Source of the DNA: Streptomyces griseorubiginosus
Lineage (GTDB): Bacteria > Actinomycetota > Actinomycetes > Streptomycetales > Streptomycetaceae
Assembly (NCBI RefSeq): GCF_001514195.1
Contig: NZ_KQ948739.1
Coordinates: forward strand, 237,304-301,303
DNA length: 64,000 nt
Direction: 5' to 3'
The notes beneath the pieces were generated by a model. It worked only from the letters and a program-made list of their open reading frames with translations. It was not told the DNA's origin and ran no database searches. Of the stretch, positions 1 to 7,862 are shown in pieces. Positions within the stretch are counted from its first letter, which is position 1; every line of letters starts with the position of its first letter. The position numbers and the translations under genes were made by a program.

Positions 1-128
1 CGGTCGCCTTCTCGATGTACGAGGAGTACAAGGAGCCGCTGTACGCCGCTCCCCCGCTCCTGCAGCGCATGGTCGACGCGGGCCGGCTGGGCCGCAAGTC
101 CGGCTCGGGCTTCTACACCTACGGCTGA
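1..128 (+). CDS. 3-hydroxybutyryl-CoA dehydrogenase, C-terminal fragment
   Basis: The window opens inside a gene read in the frame beginning at base 3 and ending with TGA at 126-128; only about 41 residues are present. The residues (a YKEP-LYAAPPLLQRM run followed by GRKSGSGFYTYG at the very end) match the C-terminal signature of the 3-hydroxyacyl-CoA/3-hydroxybutyryl-CoA dehydrogenase family, where G-x-K-x-G-x-GFY-x-Y is nearly invariant. The family oxidises 3-hydroxyacyl-CoA with NAD(P) in butyrate/PHB and fatty acid metabolism. The N-terminal Rossmann domain and catalytic residues lie outside the window, so substrate preference cannot be judged. A hairpin terminator follows directly. Confidence 0.85.
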   Translation, partial: VAFSMYEEYKEPLYAAPPLLQRMVDAGRLGRKSGSGFYTYG

Positions 129-149
129 CCCGTACCCCCTGTGCCCGGC

Positions 150-176
150 CGGCACCCTGTCCGTTCCAGGGTGCCG
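150..176 (+). terminator. Hairpin terminator after the dehydrogenase
   Basis: Perfect 10-bp stem (CGGCACCCTG at 150-159 with CAGGGTGCCG at 167-176) and a 7-nt loop, 21 bp after the stop codon. No T-tract follows, which is common for streptomycete terminators. Confidence 0.65.
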
Positions 177-358
177 ATGACACAGTGCTACGGCCATGGG
201 CCCGGCTCTCCTCGAAGCGCCGGGCCCGTGTCATTCACACACCGTGTGCGCCCCGGGCCCGCATATGCCCCTCGCACACTCTCCCCACGCACCCACCAGG
301 CGAGTTGACTCTTGATGCGCATGCAAGGGATGTGACGACTACGGAAAGGAGCGGACCT

Positions 359-616
359 GTGACCGCCGAACCGGAGCATCCCGTGGTCCATGGAGAACTC
401 GCAGAGTTACGACGTCGCCTCGACGTCGCGTACGCACGGGTCGAGGGCGGCCTCGCCCTTCTCAGTCATCGTACGAAGGAGACGGACAAGGAGATCGACG
501 ATCTGAGCGCACGGATCATCGCCCTGGAGCACGCCCGCTGGCCGCTCCCCGCGGTCGCGGCGATCACCGCCGTGGGCGCGCTCGTCGTGGCGGTCTGGCA
601 GGCCTTCGGACACTGA
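359..616 (+). CDS. Small coiled-coil protein with C-terminal membrane anchor
   Basis: An 85-residue protein. I chose GTG at 359 because AAAGGAG lies 8 nt upstream; a longer reading from 185 has no ribosome site and an uncoding-like composition. Residues about 12-55 are charged and heptad-like (ELAELRRRLDVAYARVEGG, then an acidic-basic stretch), and residues about 60-82 form one hydrophobic helix rich in Ala and Val. The layout, a coiled coil followed by one terminal membrane helix, resembles XhlA/holin-associated proteins and many small streptomycete proteins of unknown role. I do not recognise a family. It stands alone between a terminator and a convergent NUDIX gene. Confidence 0.7.
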   Translation: MTAEPEHPVVHGELAELRRRLDVAYARVEGGLALLSHRTKETDKEIDDLSARIIALEHARWPLPAVAAITAVGALVVAVWQAFGH

Positions 617-641
617 CGCCTCGGGCCGGCCGGGTGGGGGA

Positions 642-1187
642 TCAGGACAGGATGTCCTGACCGAGCCTCAGATGGTGCAACAGCAGTAACGCGGCCGCCA
701 TGTTGGCGGCCGGGACCTCCCCACGGGCGACCATGTCGGGAACGAGCTTCAGCGGGACCCACTCCCGGCGGTCCGACTCGAAGTCGTCCACGGGGTGCCC
801 GATGTACTCGCCCTCGTCGGCCCAGTAGATGTGGTGCACGGCGTCGGTGAGCCCGTTGGAGGGCTCCACGCTCATCAGGTGCTGGAGCGGCCCCGGCCGC
901 CAGCCGGTCTCCTCCTCGAGTTCCCTGGCGGCTGCCACGGCGATGTCCTCTCCGTCCTCGACCACGCCCGCGGCGAGCTCCCAGCCCCAGCTGTCGGTGA
1001 TGAAGCGGTGCCGCCACAGCAGCAGGACCTCGTTGGCCTCGTTCACCACCGTGGCGACCGCGACCGGCCTCAGCCGTATCAGGAAGTGGTCGAGGTGCCG
1101 CCCGTCCGGTAGGGCGACATCGGCGAGATTGACGCTGAACCAGCGGTTTTCATACACGGTTTGTTCGTTCTGTTTCGTCCACTGCAC
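642..1187 (-). CDS. NUDIX hydrolase
   Basis: 181 residues, GTG start at 1187 with AAGGTGG 8 nt upstream. A complete Nudix box (G-x5-E-x7-REUxEExGU) is visible at residues 74-96, from GVVEDGE to RELEEETGW, so the Mg-binding glutamates are intact. The order of an N-terminal beta half, the box and a C-terminal helix is like ADP-ribose pyrophosphatase-type NUDIX enzymes, which cleave nucleoside diphosphates linked to another moiety. Exact substrate cannot be told from sequence. The gene is transcribed away from the small membrane protein and lies 75 bp downstream of the end of the XRE/TPR regulator gene. Confidence 0.9.
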   Translation of the reverse strand: MQWTKQNEQTVYENRWFSVNLADVALPDGRHLDHFLIRLRPVAVATVVNEANEVLLLWRHRFITDSWGWELAAGVVEDGEDIAVAAARELEEETGWRPGPLQHLMSVEPSNGLTDAVHHIYWADEGEYIGHPVDDFESDRREWVPLKLVPDMVARGEVPAANMAAALLLLHHLRLGQDILS

Positions 1188-1262
1188 GGTTCTGCCACCT
1201 TCCGTCGAGTAAGTGGCAATATCGCAGCAGGGACTGTGGGGTGTCGGCGTCCGCGTGCCGAC

Positions 1263-2603
1263 CTACAGGGGCACGCGCAGTGCGCCGTCGATCAGTTCGG
1301 CTGCCTCGGACGTGCCCGCGCAGCCGCTCCGGACCAGATGCTCACGGACCGCTCTGAGTCTGTCGCGCAGGCGCTGGGACTCCATTCCCCGTGCCTGTTC
1401 CGCCATCTGCACGGCGGTGGCCACCGCCTTGTCGGCGTTGCCCTGGCGCAGTTCGATCGTGCTGAGCATCGCGAGCCGGTGCACCCGGCCCCGGTCGTGG
1501 GCGGGGTTGTCGACGGCGGCCGCGGCGTGCGCGGCGGCGGCCGCGAGTTCACCGAGACTGAGCAGCGCCTCCGCCACCTGGACGTTGACGAGTCCCGGCT
1601 GGACATAGCCCGTCTCGTCGGGTTCGTATCCGCGCCGGATGCGTTCGGCGGCCTGCTCGGCCCGCCGGATGCAGGACAGCGCGGTGGTGCCGTCGCCGAG
1701 GTGGGCGTACGCCTTGGCCTGCATCGCGTAGAGGTCGCAGGCGAGCGCGGGGGTGATGTGCTTGCCGGCGGCCCGCAGCGCGGCCTCGGCGAAGGCGACC
1801 GCCTGGCGGTACTCCCGCATGAACAGGGACTGGTTGACCAGCAGCGCGATCACATAGGCGCCGAGCCCCCTGTCCCCGCTGGCCTTGGCGAGCCTGAGGG
1901 CCTGGTGGAAGTAGCGCTGGGCGAGACCGTGCGCGTCGGAGTCGTAGGCGCAGATGCCGGCGACGGCCACCAGCCCGCCGGTGGCCCGGTGCAGTTGGCG
2001 GCCCGTCTCGTCGGTGTAGCTGCCGCGCAGCAACGGGGCCGCCTCGGCGTTGAGGAAGCCGACGATCCGGCTCCGCGTCGCCACCCCGCCGGCCTTGCGG
2101 TACATCTGCTCGTAGTGGGTGCGGGCCGCGCGCAGCATCTCTATGTCGGCGCGGGTGACGCGGTGCCGGCCGCCGCGGGAGACGTCGACGTCCTCGGGCG
2201 GGTTCTCCCACTCCCACACCGGCATGACCGCGGGGGTGCCGGTGACCGCGGGGGCGCCCAGGATGTGCGGGCGCTGCTGCTCGTCGGAGCGCCACAGGGC
2301 GGTGGCCCGCTCCACGAAGCCGGACAGCGAGGTGCCGTGCGGGGCGGAGGGCTCACCGGGCACGCCGAGGCCGATGTCGTCGAGGGTGACGGGGCGTCGG
2401 AGCCGGCCGGCCAGCACCTCGCAGATCAGGTCGGGCACCTGGCCCCGCGGACGCTGGCCCTTCAACCACCGCGCCACAGCGGTGTGTTCGTACCTGAGTG
2501 CGAGGCCGCGTGCCCTGCCGGCCTGGTTCACATGTGCGGCAAGCCCCGCGTGCGAGATCCCGGCTTCGTCCAGGATCGCGTCGAGCAGAGTGTTGGGCTG
2601 CAT
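1263..2603 (-). CDS. XRE-type regulator with TPR-like helical repeats
   Basis: 446 residues, ATG at 2603 after a G-rich ribosome site. Residues about 5-60 form a lambda-repressor-like helix-turn-helix (ILDEAGISHAGLA, then AVARWLKGQRP, then a DDIGLG motif). Residues about 130-440 are a series of helical hairpins with TPR character (repeated A-L-A-G/Y patterns such as ALRLAKASGDRGLGAYV and AEQAAERIRRG). The architecture is that of the NsdA family of streptomycete developmental/antibiotic regulators, several paralogues of which occur per genome. Which pathway it controls cannot be seen; it is monocistronic here. Family call is good, specific role unknown. Confidence 0.8.
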   Translation of the reverse strand: MQPNTLLDAILDEAGISHAGLAAHVNQAGRARGLALRYEHTAVARWLKGQRPRGQVPDLICEVLAGRLRRPVTLDDIGLGVPGEPSAPHGTSLSGFVERATALWRSDEQQRPHILGAPAVTGTPAVMPVWEWENPPEDVDVSRGGRHRVTRADIEMLRAARTHYEQMYRKAGGVATRSRIVGFLNAEAAPLLRGSYTDETGRQLHRATGGLVAVAGICAYDSDAHGLAQRYFHQALRLAKASGDRGLGAYVIALLVNQSLFMREYRQAVAFAEAALRAAGKHITPALACDLYAMQAKAYAHLGDGTTALSCIRRAEQAAERIRRGYEPDETGYVQPGLVNVQVAEALLSLGELAAAAAHAAAAVDNPAHDRGRVHRLAMLSTIELRQGNADKAVATAVQMAEQARGMESQRLRDRLRAVREHLVRSGCAGTSEAAELIDGALRVPL

Positions 2604-2824
2604 GAATGCCCCCCGGGTGGCTCGGTGCCGTCAGATTAGTGGGTCCGCCTTCACACGGGGTGTGATCGGAGTGCGCGAATCCGCAGGGTGTGCGCGCTGT
2701 TGCGGAGAGTTTCGGGCCGGTTGACTGAAATGCCTCGCAAGAGGCCTCGGCCGGGCCGCCGGCTCCCCCTCGTACAGTGCGGTGGCCTGGCCGGCGGCTT
2801 GACGGTGCGACATCTGGGGTGCGG

Positions 2825-3871
2825 CTAGAGGTGCGTTGTCGGCTGCGGGTGCTTCGTGGCTGGTCGCGCAGTTCCCCGCGCCCCTTTAGGGGGTTGCGGT
2901 TGACGGTCGTTGCGAAGTGCCAGTAAGGCCACGTCATCCTTCGGCGTGCTGCCCGTGTGGTTCAGCAACGCCGTGAAGACCCGGCCCAACACCGCCTGCG
3001 GCGCAGCCCCCGCGGACCCTTGCAGGGCCCCCGGCAGGGAAAAGAAGCGGCCAAGAGCGTCTCTCGCGTCCTCCGCGCCGTCCGTGTGCAGGACCAGGGT
3101 CTCTCCCGGCAGCAGGTGGCCGCACTGGAGACCAGATATGTCGGCGGGCAGGGGGAAGGGGCCCAGGGGCGGCATCGGGTCCGCGCAGGAGAGCGGTTCG
3201 ACGACCGACCCGCTGAGCAAGTACGGCCACGGGTGACCGCAGTTCAGGGCCCTGAGCTCACCGTCCCGCCCGATCTCCAGCAACAGCACGGTCACGAAGT
3301 CCTCCGCGGCCGTGCCGTCCCGCTCGGCGCGGTCGCGGAGGTGGCGGGCGAGTGCGCGGTCCAGTCTGCGAAGCACTCCGCCGAGGTCGGGTTCGTCGTG
3401 GACGGCCTCGCGGAAGCTGCCGAGGACCGCGGCCGCCGTACCGATGGCGGCGAGGCCGTGGCCGCGCACGTCGCCCATGACGGCCCGCACGCCGTGTTCG
3501 GTCGCGACGACCTCGTACAGGTCGCCGCCGATGGTGGCGCCCCGGTCGGCGGAGAGCTGGGCGGCGGCGACGGTGAGGCCGTCGATGCGCGGGGGCAGCG
3601 GCCGCAGCAGCACGCTCTGGGCGGCTCCCGCGATCTGCCGGGCCTGTCGCAGTTCGCGGAGCAGGGCGCGCCGGACGTGGATGATCAGCCCGGTGCCCAC
3701 GGCGAAGAACACGGCGCTGGTGGCGACCCGTGCCCCGAGGCCGTTCTCCTGGGCGAGCGGGCAGGTCAGTTTGTAGGTGATCGCGACGGCACCCCACATG
3801 GTGGGCAGCCCCACCGAGAGCACACGGCGCAGCAATCCCCGCCGGGGAACCGCAGCCTTGAAGCGCATCAT
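2825..3871 (-). CDS. Membrane PP2C/SpoIIE-type serine phosphatase with repeat-derived tail
   Basis: 348 residues from ATG 3871 (a second ATG follows immediately), with a G6 run 8 nt upstream. Two membrane helices (about 18-40 and 48-66) precede a PP2C/SpoIIE (RsbU-like) phosphatase domain at about 98-325, with the metal-binding signature residues GGDLYE (D117), GDVRGHG (D134, G139) and HTDG visible. Such enzymes dephosphorylate anti-anti-sigma factors. No kinase or antagonist is adjacent. The last about 22 residues (from PPKGARG onward) are translated from a copy of a dispersed intergenic repeat, so the normal C-terminus probably ended earlier. Sits between the pheST terminator and the XRE/TPR gene. 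Confidence 0.85.
   Translation of the reverse strand: MMRFKAAVPRRGLLRRVLSVGLPTMWGAVAITYKLTCPLAQENGLGARVATSAVFFAVGTGLIIHVRRALLRELRQARQIAGAAQSVLLRPLPPRIDGLTVAAAQLSADRGATIGGDLYEVVATEHGVRAVMGDVRGHGLAAIGTAAAVLGSFREAVHDEPDLGGVLRRLDRALARHLRDRAERDGTAAEDFVTVLLLEIGRDGELRALNCGHPWPYLLSGSVVEPLSCADPMPPLGPFPLPADISGLQCGHLLPGETLVLHTDGAEDARDALGRFFSLPGALQGSAGAAPQAVLGRVFTALLNHTGSTPKDDVALLALRNDRQPQPPKGARGTARPATKHPQPTTHL
2835..2893 (-). repeat. Dispersed streptomycete intergenic repeat, copy 1
   Basis: Minus-strand core GGGGCGCGGGGAACTGCGCG (on the plus strand as its complement at 2865-2884), followed by ACCAGCCACGAAGCACCCGC. The same core is found at 4042-4061 and 52565-52584. This copy is inside the 3' end of the phosphatase reading frame. 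Confidence 0.85.
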
Positions 3872-3904
3872 GCCGATGGCCCCCCAACTAGGCCCTGCAC
3901 ACGC

Positions 3905-3936
3905 AATCGGACCGGCCTCGAAAGGCCGGTCCGATT
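3905..3936 (-). terminator. Strong hairpin terminator of the pheS-pheT operon
   Basis: Perfect 14-bp inverted repeat (3905-3918 with 3923-3936) around a 4-nt CGAA/TTCG loop, between pheT and the phosphatase gene. The hairpin is symmetrical; the minus-strand transcript from pheST is the only one expected to reach it. Confidence 0.75.
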
Positions 3937-4035
3937 CTGTCGAGCGTATGGACCAAAGGGACCAGATCGCCGGAAGAACTCACCCTATCGAGTGAGGTGA
4001 CCGGATATGGGGGGTGCCGGGGCGCAGCCCCGCAC

Positions 4036-4095
4036 CCCCCAGGGGCGCGGGGAACTGCGCGACAAGCCACGACGCAGCCGCAGCCGCCAGACTTC
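4036..4095 (+). repeat. Dispersed streptomycete intergenic repeat, copy 2
   Basis: Core GGGGCGCGGGGAACTGCGCG at 4042-4061 followed by ACAAGCCACGACGCAGCCGC. It lies 20 bp beyond the pheT stop codon and is preceded by a GGGTGCCGGGGCGCAGCCCC-type dyad, a position typical of this repeat downstream of genes. Confidence 0.85.
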
Positions 4096-4114
4096 CGCAG
4101 CACCCCGACGGCGC

Positions 4115-6613
4115 CTAGGCCCTCAGCACAGCTCCCGTCCGCTCCCCCGCAAGCGCAACCGCCGCATCCCGAGCCGCCGAAGCCTCATCCACGGTCAGAG
4201 TCCGATCACCGGCCCTGAACCGCAGCGCGTACGCCAGCGACTTCCGACCGTCACCCAGCTGCTCCTCGTTCTCGTACACGTCGAACAGCCGGATCCCTTC
4301 CAGGAGTTCACCCGCGCCCTCACGCAGCGCCGCCTCGACCTCGGCATGCGGCACGAACTTGTCCACGACCAGCGCGACATCCTGCGTGGCCACCGGGAAC
4401 GTGGAGATGCGCGGCGCCTGCGGGGTGTCGTCGCCGGCCGCCTCCAGGGCGTCCAGGTCCAGCTCCATCGCCGATGTGCGCGCGGGCAGCCCGAACGCCT
4501 TCACGACCCGCGGGTGCAGTTCACCGGCGTGACCGACGACGGTGTCGCCGACCACCAGCTCGGCGCACCGACCCGGGTGCCACGGCCCGTACTGCCCACC
4601 GCGGACGACCAGTTCGGCCCCGGCCTCGCGGGCGACGACCCGTGCCGCCTCGACCGCGTCCGCCCAGTCGGCCGGACGGCCCTTGCCCCACCAGCCGGCC
4701 TGCTCGCGCGCACCGGCGAGCACCACGGCCACATGGCGGGGCTGCTCGGGCAGCGCGGCGTCCAGCTCGGCGATCTCCTCGTCGGTGGGACGCCGGTCCA
4801 CCGGCAGCACCGCGGCGATCTTCTGCTCCTCGCGCGGCAGGAAGACCAGCCCCGTCTCGAACAGCGCCAGATCGTGCGAGCCCCGCCCGTCGTTGCGCCG
4901 CAGCGCCCCGAACAGGCCCGGCAGCAGGGACGTACGGAGCGCGGGCTCCTCGTCGTTGAGCGGGTTGGTGAGCTTCACGACCCGGCGCTTCGGGTCGTCC
5001 GCGTCCAGCAGCAGCTGGTCGAAGACCTGCTCACCGAGGAAGGGGTAGTTCGGCGCCTCGACGTACCCGGCACCGGCCAGCACCCGGCCCACCCGGCGGT
5101 GCAGCCGCTGGCGCCGGGTCAGGCCGCGGCCCGCGGGGGGCCTGGGCAGCGTGGAGGGCAGGTTCTCGTAGCCCTCCAGGCGGATGACCTCTTCGGCCAG
5201 GTCGTTGATCTCCTGGAGGTCGGGACGCCAGGACGGCACGGTGACGATCAGCTCGTCCTGCCCGTACACGTCGCAGCCGACCTCCTGGAGCCGCCGTACG
5301 ACGGTCTCGCGGCCGTAGGAGACGCCCGCGACCTTGTCGGGGTGGTCCGCCGGGACGCTGATGGTGTGCGGGGCCGACGGGGTGACGACCTCGGTGACGC
5401 CGGCCTCGGCGGTGCCGCCCGCGAGCAGCACCAGCAGGTCCACGGTGCGCTGTGCGGCGGCCGCGGCGGCGGCCGGGTCGACACCGCGCTCGAAGCGCCG
5501 GGACGCCTCGGAGGACAGCTTGTGGCGACGGGCCGTACGCGCGATGGAGACCGCGTCGAAGTGCGCGGCCTCGATGACGACGTCGGTCGTGCCCTCGGCC
5601 TCGGAGTGGTCGGCGATCTCGGTGTTGGCGCCGCCCATCACGCCGGCGAGGCCGATCGGGCCGCGCTCGTCGGTGATGACCAGGTCCTCGGCGTGCAGCT
5701 TCCGCTCGACGCCGTCGAGGGTCTTGATCTGCTCGCCCTCGGCCGCCCGGCGGACGCCGATGGTGCCCTGGACCAGGGAGCGGTCGTAGGCGTGCAGCGG
5801 CTGGCCGACTTCCATCATCACGTAGTTGGTGACGTCGACGGCGAGCGAGATCGGGCGCATGCCGACCTTCTGGAGCCGGCGCTGGAGCCAGATCGGCGAG
5901 CGCGCCTCGGGGCTCAGACCGGTGACGGTGCGCGCGGTGAAGCGGTCGCAGCCGAGCGGGTCGGAGACCTCGACCGGGTAGCCGTAGGCGTTCGGGCCGG
6001 GCACGTCGAGCAGCGCGGGGTCGCTCAGCGGCAGGCCGTAGGCGATGGCGGCCTCGCGGGCCACGCCCCGGATGGACAGGCAGTCGCCGCGGTTGGCGGT
6101 GACGGCGATGTCCAGGACCTCGTCGACCAGTTCCAGGAGCTCGATGGCGTCCTTGCCGACCTCGGTCTCCGGGGGCAGCACGATGATGCCGTGGCTGCCG
6201 TCGTCGCCCATGCCCAGCTCGTCGCCGGAGCAGATCATGCCGTGGGAGGTCTTGCCGTACGTCTTGCGGGCGGAGATCGAGAAGCCGCCGGGCAGCGTGG
6301 CACCCGGGAGCACGACCACGACCTTGTCGCCGACGGAGAAGTTCCGGGCGCCGCAGACGATCTCCTGGGGCTCGCCGGTGCCGTTGGCCTGGCCGACGTC
6401 GACCGTGCAGAAGCGGATCGGCTTCTTGAAACCCTCCAGCTCCTCGATGGTCAGGACCTGGCCTACGACCAGGGGGCCCTTGAGGTCGGCGCCGAGGTGC
6501 TCGACGGTCTCGACCTCAAGACCCGCGGAAACGAGCTTGGCCTGGACGTCACGGCCGGTTTCGGTCGCCGGCAGGTCGACGTACTCCCGCAGCCAAGAAA
6601 GCGGGACCCGCAT
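4115..6613 (-). CDS. pheT: Phenylalanine--tRNA ligase beta subunit
   Basis: 832 residues, the normal length for the beta chain of the bacterial alpha2-beta2 PheRS. It begins MRVPLSWLREYVDLP, followed by the tRNA-binding EMAP-like domain (about 40-155, with GDKVVVVLPGATLPGG), the B3/B4 editing domain (about 215-400, with SSEASRRFERGVDP), the B5 domain and the catalytic-like core, and ends in the ferredoxin-like anticodon-binding domain (FPVATQDVALVVD near 740). The start codon overlaps the pheS stop by one base (TGATG), so translation is coupled. Essential cytoplasmic enzyme that charges tRNA-Phe together with PheS. Confidence 0.97.
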   Translation of the reverse strand: MRVPLSWLREYVDLPATETGRDVQAKLVSAGLEVETVEHLGADLKGPLVVGQVLTIEELEGFKKPIRFCTVDVGQANGTGEPQEIVCGARNFSVGDKVVVVLPGATLPGGFSISARKTYGKTSHGMICSGDELGMGDDGSHGIIVLPPETEVGKDAIELLELVDEVLDIAVTANRGDCLSIRGVAREAAIAYGLPLSDPALLDVPGPNAYGYPVEVSDPLGCDRFTARTVTGLSPEARSPIWLQRRLQKVGMRPISLAVDVTNYVMMEVGQPLHAYDRSLVQGTIGVRRAAEGEQIKTLDGVERKLHAEDLVITDERGPIGLAGVMGGANTEIADHSEAEGTTDVVIEAAHFDAVSIARTARRHKLSSEASRRFERGVDPAAAAAAAQRTVDLLVLLAGGTAEAGVTEVVTPSAPHTISVPADHPDKVAGVSYGRETVVRRLQEVGCDVYGQDELIVTVPSWRPDLQEINDLAEEVIRLEGYENLPSTLPRPPAGRGLTRRQRLHRRVGRVLAGAGYVEAPNYPFLGEQVFDQLLLDADDPKRRVVKLTNPLNDEEPALRTSLLPGLFGALRRNDGRGSHDLALFETGLVFLPREEQKIAAVLPVDRRPTDEEIAELDAALPEQPRHVAVVLAGAREQAGWWGKGRPADWADAVEAARVVAREAGAELVVRGGQYGPWHPGRCAELVVGDTVVGHAGELHPRVVKAFGLPARTSAMELDLDALEAAGDDTPQAPRISTFPVATQDVALVVDKFVPHAEVEAALREGAGELLEGIRLFDVYENEEQLGDGRKSLAYALRFRAGDRTLTVDEASAARDAAVALAGERTGAVLRA

Positions 6614-7734
6614 CAGATCTCCATCCCGAACGGCCGGGTGAACCGGACGTCACCCTCGACCATGTCTCGCATGTCCTCGACGTTGTGGCGGAACATCAGC
6701 ATCCGCTCGATGCCGAACCCGAAGGCGAAGCCGCTGTACTTCTCCGGGTCCACGCCGCACGCGGTGAGCACCTTGGGGTTGACCATCCCGCAGCCGCCGA
6801 GCTCGATCCAGCCCTCGGAGGAGCAGGTACGGCAGGGGCGGTCCGGGTTGCCGACGGACTCGCCGCGGCAGACATAGCACACCATGTCCATCTCGGCGGA
6901 CGGCTCGGTGAAGGGGAAGAAGTTCGGGCGCAGCCGGGTCTTCATGCCCTCGCCGAACAGCGCCTGGACCATGTGGTCCAGGGTGCCCTTGAGGTCGGCC
7001 ATGGTCAGGCCCTCGTCGACGGCGAGCAGCTCGACCTGGCGGAAGACCGGGGTGTGCGTGGCGTCCAGCTCGTCGGTGCGGTAGACGACACCGGGGCAGA
7101 TCACGTAGACCGGCAGCTCTCGGGAGAGCAGCGAGCGGATCTGCACGGGCGAGGTGTGGGTGCGCAGCACGACCCCGGACTCGGTGCCGCCCTCGGGGCC
7201 TTGGACGAAGAAGGTGTCCTGCTCGCCGCGGGCCGGGTGGTCCGGGCCGATGTTCAGCGCGTCGAAGTTGAACCACTCGGCCTCGACCTGCGGGCCCTCG
7301 GCGACCTCGTAGCCCATGGCCACGAAGACGTCCTCGATGCGCTCGGAGAGGGTGGTGAGCGGGTGCCGGGCGCCGGCCGGTACGCGGTCGTACGGCAGCG
7401 TGACGTCCACCGCCTCCTCGACCAGCACGCGCTGGTCCCGCTCGGCCTCCAGCTCGGACTGGCGTCCGGCGAGGGCCTTGTTCACCGCGCCCCGGGCCTG
7501 GCCGACGAGCTTGCCCGCGGCGGCCTTGGCGTGCGGGGGCAGGGCGCCGATCTCGCGGTTGGCGAGCGCCAGCGGGGAGGTACCGCCGGTGTGGGCGACC
7601 TTGGCCTCCTGGAGCGCTTCGAGCGAGTCCGCGGCGGTGAAGGCGGCGAGCGCCTCGTCCCGCATGCGCTCGATCTCTTCCGGTTTCAAGGCCTCGACCT
7701 CTACCGGGTCGTACGACTTATTCGGTGCCGACAT
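6613..7734 (-). CDS. pheS: Phenylalanine--tRNA ligase alpha subunit
   Basis: 373 residues using the ATG at 7734 (MSAPNKSYD), preceded by GGGAAGAG; an upstream in-frame start at 7815 would add 27 residues of non-conserved sequence. The N-terminal coiled-coil that binds tRNA spans about 15-100. Class II catalytic motifs follow: motif 1 region HPLTTLSERI near 127, motif 2 (FRQVELLAVDEG region), and motif 3 near the C-terminus (GFGIERMLMFRHNVEDMRD). The C-terminus FTRPFGMEI is typical. It is the first gene of pheS-pheT; no tRNA-sensing T-box or attenuator is visible in the 130-bp leader, although TAGACT at 7822-7827 (minus) could serve as a -10. Confidence 0.96.
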   Translation of the reverse strand: MSAPNKSYDPVEVEALKPEEIERMRDEALAAFTAADSLEALQEAKVAHTGGTSPLALANREIGALPPHAKAAAGKLVGQARGAVNKALAGRQSELEAERDQRVLVEEAVDVTLPYDRVPAGARHPLTTLSERIEDVFVAMGYEVAEGPQVEAEWFNFDALNIGPDHPARGEQDTFFVQGPEGGTESGVVLRTHTSPVQIRSLLSRELPVYVICPGVVYRTDELDATHTPVFRQVELLAVDEGLTMADLKGTLDHMVQALFGEGMKTRLRPNFFPFTEPSAEMDMVCYVCRGESVGNPDRPCRTCSSEGWIELGGCGMVNPKVLTACGVDPEKYSGFAFGFGIERMLMFRHNVEDMRDMVEGDVRFTRPFGMEI

Positions 7735-7862
7735 CTCTTCCCGTGCTTCCGGTTGGCTGGCGGATGGTCCCCGTGAGCGGCGCAGAGGGCCGTGTGCAGG
7801 ACACATGGGTGCCAAAGGCCGAGTCTAACGGGGTGGAGCTGTACGAATGAGCCCGCGGGCAC

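Noticed and set aside
4007..6877. 956-codon open frame on the plus strand
   Set aside because: Antisense to pheT; no recognisable domain.
7735..7862. T-box or attenuator before pheS
   Set aside because: No specifier loop, T-box sequence or terminator/antiterminator pair in the 130-bp leader.
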